64,000 nt of DNA, from contig NZ_JAUCFJ010000002.1 in assembly GCF_030348505.1 (NCBI RefSeq), forward strand, positions 4,530,001 to 4,594,000. The letters run 5' to 3'. A model generated the notes under the pieces. The model did no database searches, was not told the origin of the DNA, and worked only from the letters and a program-made list of their open reading frames with translations. The position numbers were made by a program, and so were the translations under genes. The stretch comes from Lysinibacillus sp. G4S2. GTDB lineage: Bacteria; Bacillota; Bacilli; Bacillales_A; Planococcaceae. Shown here one piece after another: positions 8,239 through 17,050 of this stretch. How positions within the stretch are numbered: the stretch's first letter is position 1; every line of letters begins with the position of its first letter.

Positions 8239-8475
8239 TTATTCACTACATAAATTCTCCATCAGTGTGGCGTAATCCAAATTGCCGTATTGTATAACTT
8301 GCCCATCTTTTTCTACTACCGGAATCATTAACATATATTTTTCATGTATGCTCTCATCTTCTTCAATATCAATAATTTCAATATCGAAATGTATATCCTC
8401 CTGTACAAGCTTTAATGTATGCAGTCCCTCTACACATAATCCACAATTAGCTCGACTAAAAAATTTCACGTTCAA
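8239..8475 (-). CDS. Glutaredoxin-like thiol-disulfide protein
   Basis: A 78-residue thioredoxin-fold protein with the CGLC redox motif at residues 11-14 and the cis-proline strand MIPVVEKDGQ. This matches the short glutaredoxin family (DUF836) found widely in Bacilli. TTG start with GGAGG upstream. It precedes paiB by 18 bases. Redox partner and target are unknown. Confidence 0.85.
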   Translation of the reverse strand: MNVKFFSRANCGLCVEGLHTLKLVQEDIHFDIEIIDIEEDESIHEKYMLMIPVVEKDGQVIQYGNLDYATLMENLCSE

Positions 8476-8633
8476 TTACAGCACCTCCATAAAGTAATTA
8501 TAAAACGAAACAGCTATCTATAAGTAAGATACTGTAATCCCCATTACTTGCCAACTCTCTCATTCTCGTGCTAGCATGACTCCTTCTACTTAACTTATTA
8601 GTATTAAGCCCTTATAATAAGTCCTCTAACTAG

Positions 8634-8671
8634 AAAAAAAACTGTGCAAGCAACTTCCTGCACAGTTTTTT
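8634..8671 (-). terminator. Terminator of the downstream S9 peptidase gene
   Basis: AAAAACTGTGCA and TGCACAGTTTTT form a stem with a 10-base loop and a T run on the minus strand, seven bases after the peptidase stop codon. The same ACTGTGCA stem recurs at 11141 and 34866. Confidence 0.9.
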
Positions 8672-8677
8672 CTCGAA

Positions 8678-10951
8678 TTATTTTTTTAAATGACTATCTA
8701 AGAATTTTAGCATTGCATTATAGAATTCAATGCGATTTTCTTCATTTTGGAAGACATGACCTTCATTTTCTTTCAACATGTACTCCACTTCAACGCCTTT
8801 TGCACGTAATGCCTCAACGATTTGATCAGATTCAGCTTTATTTACACGTGGATCATTTGCACCTTGAGCTACAAATAATGGCGTTTTAATTTTATCCACA
8901 TGGAAGATAGGCGAAGCAGCTGTTAATAGTTCTTTATCCTTCTCTGGATGCCCTACACGTTCATAAAGTTGGTTACGCATTGTTTCCCAATATGGAGGGA
9001 TTGTATTTAATAATGTAAAGATATTCGATATTCCTACATAGTCAACTGCTGCTGCATATAAATCAGGTGTAGTAGTTATACCAGCTAACGTTGCATACCC
9101 TCCAAATGATGCACCGTAAATTCCGATGCGTTCTGGATCTGCAATACCTTGGTCAATTGCCCATTGTACACCATCTGTAATATCATCTTGAATTTTCAGA
9201 CCCCATTGTTTATTACCCGCATCTAAAAACTCTTTTCCGTAACCCGCGGAAGAACGGAAATTCACTTGTAACACGGCATAACCACGGTTTGCTAGTAGTT
9301 GTACTTCTGGATTAAAGCCCCATATATCACGCGCCCATGGACCACCATGTGGATTGACGATAAGTGGCAGATTTTTTGCCTCTTTGTTTTTCGGCAAAGT
9401 TAAATAACCGTTAATTGTTAAGCCATCTCGACTCTTATATGAGATTGGATGCATTTCTGCAAGCTCCTCTGGGTTTAACCATGGGCTTAATGTAGCCATT
9501 TCTGTCAATTCATCTGTTGTTGAATCGTAGTAATAATATTTTCCGTAAACAGTGTCACTTGAAACGCTAACAATGAATTTTGTCATATCTTTGTTGTAAT
9601 CATTAATACCCAATTCACTTTCTTGAACGCCTAATTTGTTTTGAATTTTACGGAATACTTTTTCAAAGTCCTCATCAAAGAATTGATAATGTAGCTTATC
9701 TGTTATATATGAACTGCATAATAATTTATCTTTTTCAGCATTATATAATACACCTATTATATCCACTTCTGGGTTGGACATAATTACTTCTTCTTTGCCT
9801 TCTAAATCATATTTAACCACTTCTACTTTATCTCTTCCTTTATTAGAAATTGCGTAAATATATTTATTGTCTTTTGAGAAAGAAAAAGGGTTTACTACAT
9901 CTCCTGCTTCTAATTCAATAAATGGCTTGAATTCATCTTTTTCTGAATCACGATAAAGAACAGTACCAACTACGCCATCTGAAGCAACTGCCATTCGTAC
10001 TTCTCCATTACTATCTGCTAACCAGCTACTAATATTACCTGGGTTTTTAGCGACACGTGTAGTTTCTCCAGTCTTCACATTCAGCTTGTACACATCAAAG
10101 GCTTTCGCATCTTCTTTATTCATCAAAATAAGGATTTCGTCTTTAACCCCCTGCAAATCACTTAAAAACTTAATCTTCACATTTGGATAAGGTGTTAAAT
10201 CCTTTTCCTCATTACCATTAAAAGATGTCGAATAAATGTGGAAGTTTTCGTCCCCACCTTTATCCTTTAAATATAGTAGATTACCATCTTTCCAGAAAGA
10301 TCCATCGATATCGCGATCAGTTGAACTAGATACACGTACTGGCTTGCTATCATCGTTCATTTTTTTCACGAAAACATTTGAACGATTTTCCCATTCAGCA
10401 TTATATGTAATGTAATTACCGTCTGGTGAGAGTGAATAGCCAACGTTTCCTGGGTTTTTCATGAAATCTTCTACGGAAATTTCTTTCACACCTTCATTAT
10501 TTACATCGCTTTTCACAGCTTTAGCATTGTTTAAAATTTTCTCTGCATCTTGTTTAGAAATCGTTTCACTATTTGAAAGACCTTTAAATAAACCAAGCTT
10601 ATTGGCTTTTTCTTGATACTCAGCAAGTGTTACTTCTTTTTCCTCTTTATCTAAAGCTCTTACTAAAATACGTGCCGCTTCATCACGTTTAATATTCGCG
10701 CTTAAATCTTTTAATTCTTCACCTTTAACCCACTGATTAATGATTTGCTGACGCATTGTCTCTGATCCATGTTGGAATGTTAGAGCTGTGACAGTTAAAT
10801 CTAAAAATTCCTTAGCAGATAAACTTTCCTCTTTTACTTCTACTTGACTACTAGTTTCATTAGCAGCGCGCACTTCCTGCATAGATACAGGAATGACTAC
10901 AGATGTTGTTAAAATAACCGCTAATGATGCTGATAAAAATCTTTTTTTCAA
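8678..10951 (-). CDS. Secreted S9 (prolyl oligopeptidase family) peptidase with SLH-like N-terminus, copy 1
   Basis: A 757-residue predicted secreted serine peptidase. Residues 1-29 are a signal peptide (basic start, hydrophobic core, end near VRA). Residues ~45-150 resemble S-layer homology repeats (IKRDEAARILVRALD), suggesting attachment to the cell wall. A beta-propeller with LSPDGNYI and SFSKDNKYI blades follows, then an alpha/beta hydrolase with HGGPWARD, the nucleophile Ser615 in GASFGG, Asp700 in GANDPR and His732 in NEGH. His732 is followed by VFQ, where copy 2 has the more usual GFH. It is the downstream member of a tandem duplication. Likely cleaves short peptides outside the cell; specificity unknown. 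Confidence 0.9.
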   Translation of the reverse strand: MKKRFLSASLAVILTTSVVIPVSMQEVRAANETSSQVEVKEESLSAKEFLDLTVTALTFQHGSETMRQQIINQWVKGEELKDLSANIKRDEAARILVRALDKEEKEVTLAEYQEKANKLGLFKGLSNSETISKQDAEKILNNAKAVKSDVNNEGVKEISVEDFMKNPGNVGYSLSPDGNYITYNAEWENRSNVFVKKMNDDSKPVRVSSSTDRDIDGSFWKDGNLLYLKDKGGDENFHIYSTSFNGNEEKDLTPYPNVKIKFLSDLQGVKDEILILMNKEDAKAFDVYKLNVKTGETTRVAKNPGNISSWLADSNGEVRMAVASDGVVGTVLYRDSEKDEFKPFIELEAGDVVNPFSFSKDNKYIYAISNKGRDKVEVVKYDLEGKEEVIMSNPEVDIIGVLYNAEKDKLLCSSYITDKLHYQFFDEDFEKVFRKIQNKLGVQESELGINDYNKDMTKFIVSVSSDTVYGKYYYYDSTTDELTEMATLSPWLNPEELAEMHPISYKSRDGLTINGYLTLPKNKEAKNLPLIVNPHGGPWARDIWGFNPEVQLLANRGYAVLQVNFRSSAGYGKEFLDAGNKQWGLKIQDDITDGVQWAIDQGIADPERIGIYGASFGGYATLAGITTTPDLYAAAVDYVGISNIFTLLNTIPPYWETMRNQLYERVGHPEKDKELLTAASPIFHVDKIKTPLFVAQGANDPRVNKAESDQIVEALRAKGVEVEYMLKENEGHVFQNEENRIEFYNAMLKFLDSHLKK

Positions 10952-11002
10952 AATGATTCCTCCTTTAATCAGTCGCGTAATGTCATTTGTCGATACAACA
11001 AA

Positions 11003-11030
11003 ATCATAACAATTTTAGTATTTTTGTCAA
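11003..11030 (-). promoter_or_regulatory. Promoter of S9 peptidase copy 1
   Basis: TTGACA (11025-11030), 16-base spacer, TATGAT (11003-11008) on the minus strand, preceded by a TG extension. The same arrangement and flanking TTTGTCGATACAA text recur in front of copy 2, so the promoter was duplicated with the gene. Confidence 0.8.
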
Positions 11031-11134
11031 TCATTAGTTATACAATTGAGCAAGATGAAAACGATTTAGTACATAAATAGCAAAGCGAAAACTCCTCTCG
11101 TGATGTGTCTAGTTAACAAAAATTATTGAATCCA

Positions 11135-11166
11135 TAAAAAACTGTGCAAGATATCCCCTGCACAGT
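11135..11166 (-). terminator. Terminator of S9 peptidase copy 2
   Basis: Stem ACTGTGCA (11141-11148) with TGCACAGT (11159-11166), followed by TTTTTTA on the minus strand. It separates the two peptidase genes, so each has its own promoter and terminator. Confidence 0.85.
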
Positions 11167-11177
11167 CTTCTTTTATA

Positions 11178-13451
11178 TTATTTTTTTAAATGACTATCTA
11201 AGAATTTTAGCATTGCATTATAGAATTCAATTTTATTTTCTTCGTTATGGAAACCATGGCCTTCATTATCTTTCAGCATATATTCAACATCTACGCCTCT
11301 TTCACGTAATGCTTTAACAATTTGATCAGATTCAGCCTGATTTACACGCGGATCATTTGCCCCTTGAGCTACAAATAGCGGCGTTTTAATTTTATCAACA
11401 TGGAAGACAGGTGAAGCAGCTGTTAATAGCTCTTTATCCTTCTCTGGATGCCCTACACGTTCATAAAATTGGTTACGCACTGTTTCCCAATATGGAGGAA
11501 TTGTATTTAATAATGTAAAGATATTCGATACACCTACATAATCAACTGCTGCTGCATATAGATCTGGTGTAGTAGTGATACCAGCTAAAGTTGCATAGCC
11601 TCCAAATGATGCACCGTAAATTCCGATGCGTTTAGGGTCTGCAATACCTTGGTCGATTGCCCATTGTACACCATCTGTAATATCATCTTGAATTTTTAGA
11701 CCCCATTGTTTATTACCAGCCTCTAAAAACTCTTTTCCGTAACCTGTTGAAGAACGGAAATTCACTTGTAATACGGCATATCCACGGTTTGCTAGTAGTT
11801 GTACTTCTGGATTAAAGCCCCACATGTCTCGAGCCCATGGTCCACCGTGTGGATTGACGATAAGAGGTAGGTTTTTAGCCTCTTTGTTTTTAGGTAAAGT
11901 TAAATAACCGTTAATTGTCAAGCCATCTCTACTCTTATAGGAAATTGGATGCATTTCCGCAAGCTCCTCTGGGTTTAACCAAGGGCTTAACGTTGCCAAT
12001 TCTTTTAATTCATCTGTTGTTGAATCGTAGTAATAGAATTTTCCGAAAACAGTGTCACTAGCAACACTAACAATGAATTTTGTCATTTCTTTGTTGTAAT
12101 CATTGATGCCTAATTCACTTTCAGAAACACCTAATTTGTTTTGAAGTTTACGGAATAATTTTTCAAAGTCCTCGTCAAAGAATTGATAATGCAGCTTATC
12201 TGTTACATAGGTACCGTATAATAATTTATCTTTATCAGCACTATATAATACACCTGCTACATCCACGTCTGGGTTGGACATAATTACTTCTTCTTTACCT
12301 TCTAAATCATATTTAACTACTTCTACTTTGTCTCTTCCTTTATTAGAAGTTGCGTAAATATGTTTATTGTCTTTAGAGAAGGCAAGTGGCATTACTTGTT
12401 CCCCTGCTTTAAATTCAATAAATGGCTTGAATTCATCTTTTTCTGAATCACGATAAAGAACAGTGCCTTCTACACCGTCTGAAGCAACTGCCATACGTAC
12501 ATTGCCATCACGATCTGCTAACCAGCTAACAATATTGCCTGGGTTTTTAGCAACATGTGTTGTTTTACCAGTCTTCACATTCAGCTTGTACACATCAAAG
12601 ACTTTTGCATCTTCTTTATTCATCATAATAAGGATTTCGTCTTTAACGCCCTTTAAACCACTTAATAACCCAACTGTTACATTTGGATAAGGAGTTAAAT
12701 CTTTTTCCTCATTACCGTTAAATGATGTTGAATAAATGTGGAAGTTTTCGTCGCCACCTTTATCCTTTACATATAGTAAATTATCATCTTTCCAGAACGA
12801 TCCGGCGATATCACGATCTTTTGAGCTAGATACACGTACTGGCTCGCTATCGTCATTCATTTTCTTTACGAAAACATTTGAACGATTTTCCCATGGAGCG
12901 GTGAACGTAATGTAATTACCATCTGGTGAAAGTTCATAACCGAAGTTACCTGGATTTTTCATGAAATCTTCTACAGAAATTTCTTTCACGCCTTCATTAC
13001 TTACACCATTTTTCACTTTTTTTGCGTTATTCAAAATTTTAACCGCGTCTTGCTTTGAAATTGTTTCACTATTTGAAAGACCGTCAAATAAACCAAGCTT
13101 ATTTGCTTTTTCTTGATACTCAGCAAGCGTTGCTTCTTTTTCCTCTTTATCTAAGGCTCTTACTAAAATACGTGCCGCTTCATCACGTTTAATATTCGCA
13201 CCTAAATCTTTTAATTCTTCGCCTTTTACCCACTGATCAATGATTTGTTTACGCATTGTCTCTGAGCCATGCTGGAATGTTAGAGTTGTGACAGCTAAAT
13301 CTAGAAACTCCTTTGCAGATAGTTGTTCCGCTTTTACTTCTACTTGACTGCTAGTTTCATTGGCAGCGCGCACTTCCTGCATAGATACAGGAATAACTAC
13401 AGATGATGTTAAAATAATTGCTAATGATGCTGATAAAAATCTTTTTTTCAA
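11178..13451 (-). CDS. Secreted S9 (prolyl oligopeptidase family) peptidase with SLH-like N-terminus, copy 2
   Basis: Same length (757 residues) and architecture as its neighbour: signal peptide, SLH-like segment, propeller, and alpha/beta hydrolase with GASFGG, GANDPR and NEGHGF motifs. The two proteins are identical over long stretches of the catalytic domain and differ mainly in the propeller and the SLH-like part. The high similarity of the flanking promoters and terminators points to a whole-unit tandem duplication. Likely an extracellular exopeptidase feeding the peptides and amino acids this kind of organism grows on; that role is inference. Confidence 0.9.
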   Translation of the reverse strand: MKKRFLSASLAIILTSSVVIPVSMQEVRAANETSSQVEVKAEQLSAKEFLDLAVTTLTFQHGSETMRKQIIDQWVKGEELKDLGANIKRDEAARILVRALDKEEKEATLAEYQEKANKLGLFDGLSNSETISKQDAVKILNNAKKVKNGVSNEGVKEISVEDFMKNPGNFGYELSPDGNYITFTAPWENRSNVFVKKMNDDSEPVRVSSSKDRDIAGSFWKDDNLLYVKDKGGDENFHIYSTSFNGNEEKDLTPYPNVTVGLLSGLKGVKDEILIMMNKEDAKVFDVYKLNVKTGKTTHVAKNPGNIVSWLADRDGNVRMAVASDGVEGTVLYRDSEKDEFKPFIEFKAGEQVMPLAFSKDNKHIYATSNKGRDKVEVVKYDLEGKEEVIMSNPDVDVAGVLYSADKDKLLYGTYVTDKLHYQFFDEDFEKLFRKLQNKLGVSESELGINDYNKEMTKFIVSVASDTVFGKFYYYDSTTDELKELATLSPWLNPEELAEMHPISYKSRDGLTINGYLTLPKNKEAKNLPLIVNPHGGPWARDMWGFNPEVQLLANRGYAVLQVNFRSSTGYGKEFLEAGNKQWGLKIQDDITDGVQWAIDQGIADPKRIGIYGASFGGYATLAGITTTPDLYAAAVDYVGVSNIFTLLNTIPPYWETVRNQFYERVGHPEKDKELLTAASPVFHVDKIKTPLFVAQGANDPRVNQAESDQIVKALRERGVDVEYMLKDNEGHGFHNEENKIEFYNAMLKFLDSHLKK

Positions 13452-13503
13452 AATGTTTCCTCCTTATATCAGTACACGTTATATCGTTTGTCGATACAAT
13501 GAA

Positions 13504-13531
13504 ATTATAACAATTTTAGTCCTTTTGTCAA
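13504..13531 (-). promoter_or_regulatory. Promoter of S9 peptidase copy 2
   Basis: TTGACA (13526-13531), 16-base spacer, TATAAT (13504-13509) on the minus strand, the counterpart of the promoter at 11003-11030. Between promoter and start codon both copies keep a TTTGTCGATACAA sequence with TTGT/ACAA arms, a possible shared operator. Confidence 0.85.
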
Positions 13532-13555
13532 TAATTGATAATATTTCAGATAAGA

Positions 13556-13861
13556 GGCTGATCACCATAACGTGTGGTTGATTTCTTTGCTAGAAAGAGC
13601 TTGTTTTTCGATAAAAGCCCAAAAAGTTTCGATAAAATGAGATTTTGTTTCGATAAAAGCTCAAATAGTTTCGATAAAGAGCGATTTTGTTTCTATAAAT
13701 CCAGGATGTGATGCTCTTAGTTTTCGTTCCTCTACATGCTCGCTCCAGGGTCTCATCTGTGACGCTAATCCCCAAGGAGTCGCCCAGTCGGAACGAAGAT
13801 CAACTAATATACAGAGCGTATATTTTTAAAAATGTCATCCACAACTATTAGTGATGAGCCA
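13556..13861. repeat. Nested-palindrome element carrying a 21-bp array
   Basis: Left end GGCTGATCACCATAACGTG, right end CACAACTATTAGTGATGAGCC, the same terminal inverted repeats as the copy at 6582. The inner right part (CTCCAGGGTCTCATCTGTGA, then GTCGCCCAGTCGGAACG, then ATCAAC) is kept. The left inner part is replaced by a 21-bp periodic array at 13607-13700. Confidence 0.85.
13607..13700. repeat. 21-bp tandem array, TTTCGATAAA type, inside a palindrome element
   Basis: CGATAA (last unit CTATAA) occurs at 13609, 13630, 13651, 13672 and 13693, all exactly 21 bases apart. On the minus strand the core is TTTATCGAAAC, related to the TTTATCGA units at 5837 and 59035. Nested inside the element at 13556-13861. 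Confidence 0.85.
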
Positions 13862-13870
13862 GATAAGTGG

Positions 13871-13935
13871 CTAATTTCCTCTACAGGCTACTCGCTTTCC
13901 TGCTGGCGGTCGAGTAGCCCTACACTACAATCAGT
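13871..13935. repeat. Short palindrome element, GGCTACTCG subtype
   Basis: GGCTACTCG (13887-13895) pairs with CGAGTAGCC (13912-13920) around CTTTCCTGCTGG. It is a shortened version of the element at 34691-34818, which has the same arms. It follows directly on the preceding element. Confidence 0.7.
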
Positions 13936-14038
13936 TAAAAATGGGAATATATTAGCAAAATAGCACCAAAAAATCCTTTATCGTCAATAAACCTATTTTT
14001 TTGCCAATCAATACACCTGATTATATTTAATTAAAATT

Positions 14039-14092
14039 GGCTCATGGCATACTTTTTAACAAATATCATTCACAACTTTTGATGATGTGCCA
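14039..14092. repeat. Minimal copy of the palindrome element ends
   Basis: GGCTCATGGCATAC at the left and CACAACTTTTGATGATGTGCC at the right resemble the two ends of the larger element with almost nothing between. Probably an internally deleted copy. Confidence 0.5.
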
Positions 14093-14112
14093 TAAAATTT
14101 CTCTTTTAATCC

Positions 14113-14148
14113 TATAAAAAAAGCGAACTGAAATAAACAGCTCACTTT
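14113..14148 (-). terminator. Terminator of the LemA-TPM operon
   Basis: On the minus strand AAAGTGAGCTG pairs with CAGTTCGCTTT (two G-U pairs), followed by a run of seven T. It lies 17 bases after the TPM gene stop codon. Confidence 0.85.
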
Positions 14149-14164
14149 AGATACAAAGAATTCA

Positions 14165-14914
14165 TTAAAATTTCCGACTTGCACCACCACCAGCAGATGA
14201 GCCTCCTCCGAATCCACCAAAGCCACTACCTCCAGAACCGCCACCAAAACCACCAGGAAAACCGCCACGTCCACCTGAACGAGGTCCTCTTCCCCTACCA
14301 TTTGACATAAATGTATAAATAATAAGTACTATAATAACGAGTAAAATAAACATCCACGTCGGCATTTCTTCATCGTCAACATTCTTTTCAGGTAGCTCTC
14401 CATCCCAATTGTATTCTTGTGCGACAGTTTGAAATACTTCAGCATACGTTGCTTTAAATGCCTTATCAATATTTCCAGCACTTGCATTTGGATAAAATGC
14501 TGTATCTAAAATGCGTCCCAGCTTGCCATCTGGTAATGCTCCTTCGAGACCTTGACCTACAGCAATGACGACATCATTATTGCCTTCACCTTGCCCAAAT
14601 GTTGCTAATATTAAGACACCATTATTTTTTTCTTTATCACCAATGCCCCACGAACGAATCATTTTTGTAGCATACATTTTTGGTTCTTGGCCATTCATGT
14701 TATCTACAGTTACGATCATAATTTCAGCACCGGTGCCTTTGTCTAGCTGCTCTGAAAAACGATCAAGCTCTTTCTTCACCGAAGCAGACAAAACATTAGC
14801 AAAATCATGAATATACGTATTTTTCATCGGTGCAGGCATTGCTGCATTGGCAACCTTTATAGATAAAATACACATGGAACAAATGATTATAAATCGTGCG
14901 ATAAAACGTTTCAT
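14165..14914 (-). CDS. TPM-domain (YgcG-type) membrane protein
   Basis: A 249-residue protein with an N-terminal signal sequence (1-24, ending ANA), a TPM domain at about 33-165 (IHDFANVLS, MIVTVDNMNG, NNGVLILA, GQGLEGALPDGKLGRI), one membrane helix near 195-212, and a Gly/Ser-rich tail. This is the usual partner of LemA in bacteria. Its start codon overlaps the lemA stop codon by one base (TAATG), so translation is coupled. TPM domains are implicated in membrane protein turnover or repair; its exact job is unknown. Confidence 0.9.
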   Translation of the reverse strand: MKRFIARFIIICSMCILSIKVANAAMPAPMKNTYIHDFANVLSASVKKELDRFSEQLDKGTGAEIMIVTVDNMNGQEPKMYATKMIRSWGIGDKEKNNGVLILATFGQGEGNNDVVIAVGQGLEGALPDGKLGRILDTAFYPNASAGNIDKAFKATYAEVFQTVAQEYNWDGELPEKNVDDEEMPTWMFILLVIIVLIIYTFMSNGRGRGPRSGGRGGFPGGFGGGSGGSGFGGFGGGSSAGGGASRKF

Positions 14915-15495
14915 TATTGTTTACCTGAATTGCTAAAATCTATAGATGGTGCCTTTTCAGCTCCCGCAGCTGCTTTGAAGTATTCTTTCTTTTCAAAGCC
15001 AAACATTCCTGCAATTAGATTTCCTGGGAAACGTTTGACCGATTTATTAAAAGTCTGCACTTCATTGTTGTAGTCTTCTCGAGCAACAGCTAAGCGGTTT
15101 TCTGTTCCAGCTAATTCATCCATTAATTGACGGAAATTCGCATCTGCCTTTAAATTTGGATAATTTTCAACGACTACTAGCAATCGACTAAGTGCCCCGT
15201 TCAATGCATCATTGGCTACCGCCTGTTCCTCTGGACTACGTGCACTCCCCATTTGTGCACGTGCCTCTGTAATGCTAGTAATAACTTCCTTCTCATGATT
15301 AGCGTATCCTTTAACAGATTCTACTATATTCGGAATCAAATCATAGCGACGTTGTAGCTGATTTTCGACTTGAGCCCATTTTGAATCAACACTTTCTTCG
15401 GCTGTTACAAGGCTATTGTATTTTGGAATAAATAGTAAGGCCAATACAACAAGAATAATAACGATAATCCCTATAGGTCCAAATATTTTTTTCAA
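14914..15495 (-). CDS. lemA: LemA family protein
   Basis: A 193-residue protein with one N-terminal membrane helix (residues ~5-24) and the LemA helical bundle: YNSLVTAEESVDSKWAQVENQLQRRYDLIPN near the start and FNKSVKRFPGNLIAGMFGF near the end, all hallmark segments. TTG start with AGGAGG seven bases upstream. First gene of a two-gene operon with the TPM protein. Molecular function is not established in the family. Confidence 0.93.
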   Translation of the reverse strand: MKKIFGPIGIIVIILVVLALLFIPKYNSLVTAEESVDSKWAQVENQLQRRYDLIPNIVESVKGYANHEKEVITSITEARAQMGSARSPEEQAVANDALNGALSRLLVVVENYPNLKADANFRQLMDELAGTENRLAVAREDYNNEVQTFNKSVKRFPGNLIAGMFGFEKKEYFKAAAGAEKAPSIDFSNSGKQ

Positions 15496-15644
15496 TTTAC
15501 AACCTCCTTCGTCTTCTTTTCTATACCAACAGTAAAAAACATCTTTATTCTACATATATGCAAATACTTTATTGCCGTATGAAATTTGTCTAAAATGCCA
15601 TACTTAGTACTGTAACAAACTATGATATTGAGGAGGCGCTTTTT

Positions 15645-16262
15645 TTGTCACAATCGTTTCATAACGAATCATCAAACCAAACATCATCATTCAACCAACA
15701 ACAAAGCCTAAATCATGGTGGGCATGAACTAATGGACATGCATGAAACAATTGGCGAAATCATTGCTGGTATGAATCAATCCATTGTTTTACGTCCACAT
15801 ATTAAGGACCCTGAATTACTTAGCATTTTGGATCGTCAATATAATTTCACATTAGGTATGTACAATACTATTGTGGAATCATTTAAAACAGGTCATGATC
15901 CTTCTGTTCCTACAGGTCGCTATCAAATGGAGACAGGCAATAATTTTAAATTTGGATTAAATCCTGGCCAGCCTAAAAAACCGATGCAAAATGCAAGTGA
16001 ACTCAACGATGAAGCAATTTCTGGCTTCCTATTAGGGGCTCAAAAAGGGGCAGCAAAATGTATGACCGCAGCGGCAACGGAAACTACAAACCCTGTAGTT
16101 CGACGCGTTGTTGCAGATAGTATTCCCAACTGCATCGAAATGGCATACGAATTATCTATTTACCAAAATATGCACGGCTACTATCAAGTACCACAATATT
16201 CTCAACAGGATATGCAAACGATGCTTAGTGCATACGACACTACAACAAATCCCCTTCATTAA
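15645..16262 (+). CDS. CotF-like spore coat protein
   Basis: A 205-residue protein. Residues 1-25 are Ser/Asn/Gln-rich. The rest has the ferritin-like CotF pattern: HELMDMHETIGEIIAGM, a middle region with LNDEAISGFLLGAQKGAAKCMTAAATET, and VVADSIPNCIEMAYELSIYQNMHGYYQVP near the C-terminus. Such proteins sit in the spore coat. The start is TTG at 15645 with AGGAGG at 15631-15636. It is the only plus-strand gene in this part and is bounded by a bidirectional terminator. Expression in the mother cell is expected, but no sporulation promoter was identified with confidence. Confidence 0.82.
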   Translation: MSQSFHNESSNQTSSFNQQQSLNHGGHELMDMHETIGEIIAGMNQSIVLRPHIKDPELLSILDRQYNFTLGMYNTIVESFKTGHDPSVPTGRYQMETGNNFKFGLNPGQPKKPMQNASELNDEAISGFLLGAQKGAAKCMTAAATETTNPVVRRVVADSIPNCIEMAYELSIYQNMHGYYQVPQYSQQDMQTMLSAYDTTTNPLH

Positions 16263-16267
16263 TTATA

Positions 16268-16321
16268 AAAACAAGAGCAGTCTCTACTGTGATGTCTATC
16301 ACAAAGAGACTGCTCTTGTTT
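16268..16321. terminator. Bidirectional terminator between the coat gene and the ABC transporter
   Basis: A perfect 16-bp stem (ACAAGAGCAGTCTCT core at 16270-16285 with its complement at 16305-16320) around a loop that contains a second small GTGAT/ATCAC hairpin. T or A runs flank both sides, so it serves both convergent genes. Confidence 0.9.
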
Positions 16322-16327
16322 AATGAA

Positions 16328-17050
16328 CTATAAAACTTTCCCTAAAAATGCTTTCGTTCGTTCGTTTTGAGGATTACCAAAAAGTTCCTTAGGTGTTCCC
16401 TCTTCAACAATATAGCCACCATCCATAAAGACAACACGATCTCCAACTTCACGAGCAAAGCCCATTTCATGTGTCACAACAATCATCGTCATTCCTTCAG
16501 CGGCTAGATTTTTCATAACATCTAGTACCTCTTTTACCATTTCGGGATCAAGTGCCGAAGTAGGTTCATCAAATAACATGGCCTTTGGTTTCATCGCTAA
16601 AGCACGAGCAATGGCAACACGTTGCTGCTGACCACCAGAAAGCTGCTCAGGGTAGTTATAAGCCTTACTATCAAGACCGACCTTTTTCAACAACTCATGT
16701 CCAAGTGCTTCCGCTTCTGCCCTACCCATTTTACGGATTTGCATCGGAGCCATCGTCACATTATCTATAACTGTCATGTGTGGGAATAAATTAAATTGTT
16801 GAAACACCATACCCACTTCAGCTCGTATCGCATTAATATTTGTTTTCGGATCATTAATCTTCACATTCTCGATATAAATGGCACCATCTGTTACTTCTTC
16901 TAACATATTAATGCAACGTAAAAATGTACTTTTCCCCGAACCTGAAGGGCCAATTACACAAACAACTTCCTTTTCTTGAATTTCATAATCAATACCTTTT
17001 AATACTTCCAATTTGCCGAAATATTTGTGTAAATTTTCAATTTTAATCAT
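16328..17050 (-). CDS. Polar amino-acid ABC transporter, ATP-binding protein
   Basis: A 240-residue ATPase of the GlnQ/HisP family with Walker A GPSGSGKS near residue 34, Q-loop [10 protein letters not shown], signature LSGGQQQR, Walker [13 protein letters not shown] and the switch VTHEM. It powers the permease encoded immediately upstream, with which it overlaps by 4 bases. The FNLFPHMT segment is typical of amino-acid importers. The transported amino acid cannot be decided from sequence. Confidence 0.95.
   Translation of the reverse strand: MIKIENLHKYFGKLEVLKGIDYEIQEKEVVCVIGPSGSGKSTFLRCINMLEEVTDGAIYIENVKINDPKTNINAIRAEVGMVFQQFNLFPHMTVIDNVTMAPMQIRKMGRAEAEALGHELLKKVGLDSKAYNYPEQLSGGQQQRVAIARALAMKPKAMLFDEPTSALDPEMVKEVLDVMKNLAAEGMTMIVVTHEMGFAREVGDRVVFMDGGYIVEEGTPKELFGNPQNERTKAFLGKVL

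Noticed and set aside
14056-14301. Valine-rich 81-codon frame on the minus strand
   Set aside because: It is an out-of-frame reading of the Gly/Ser-rich end of the TPM-domain gene.
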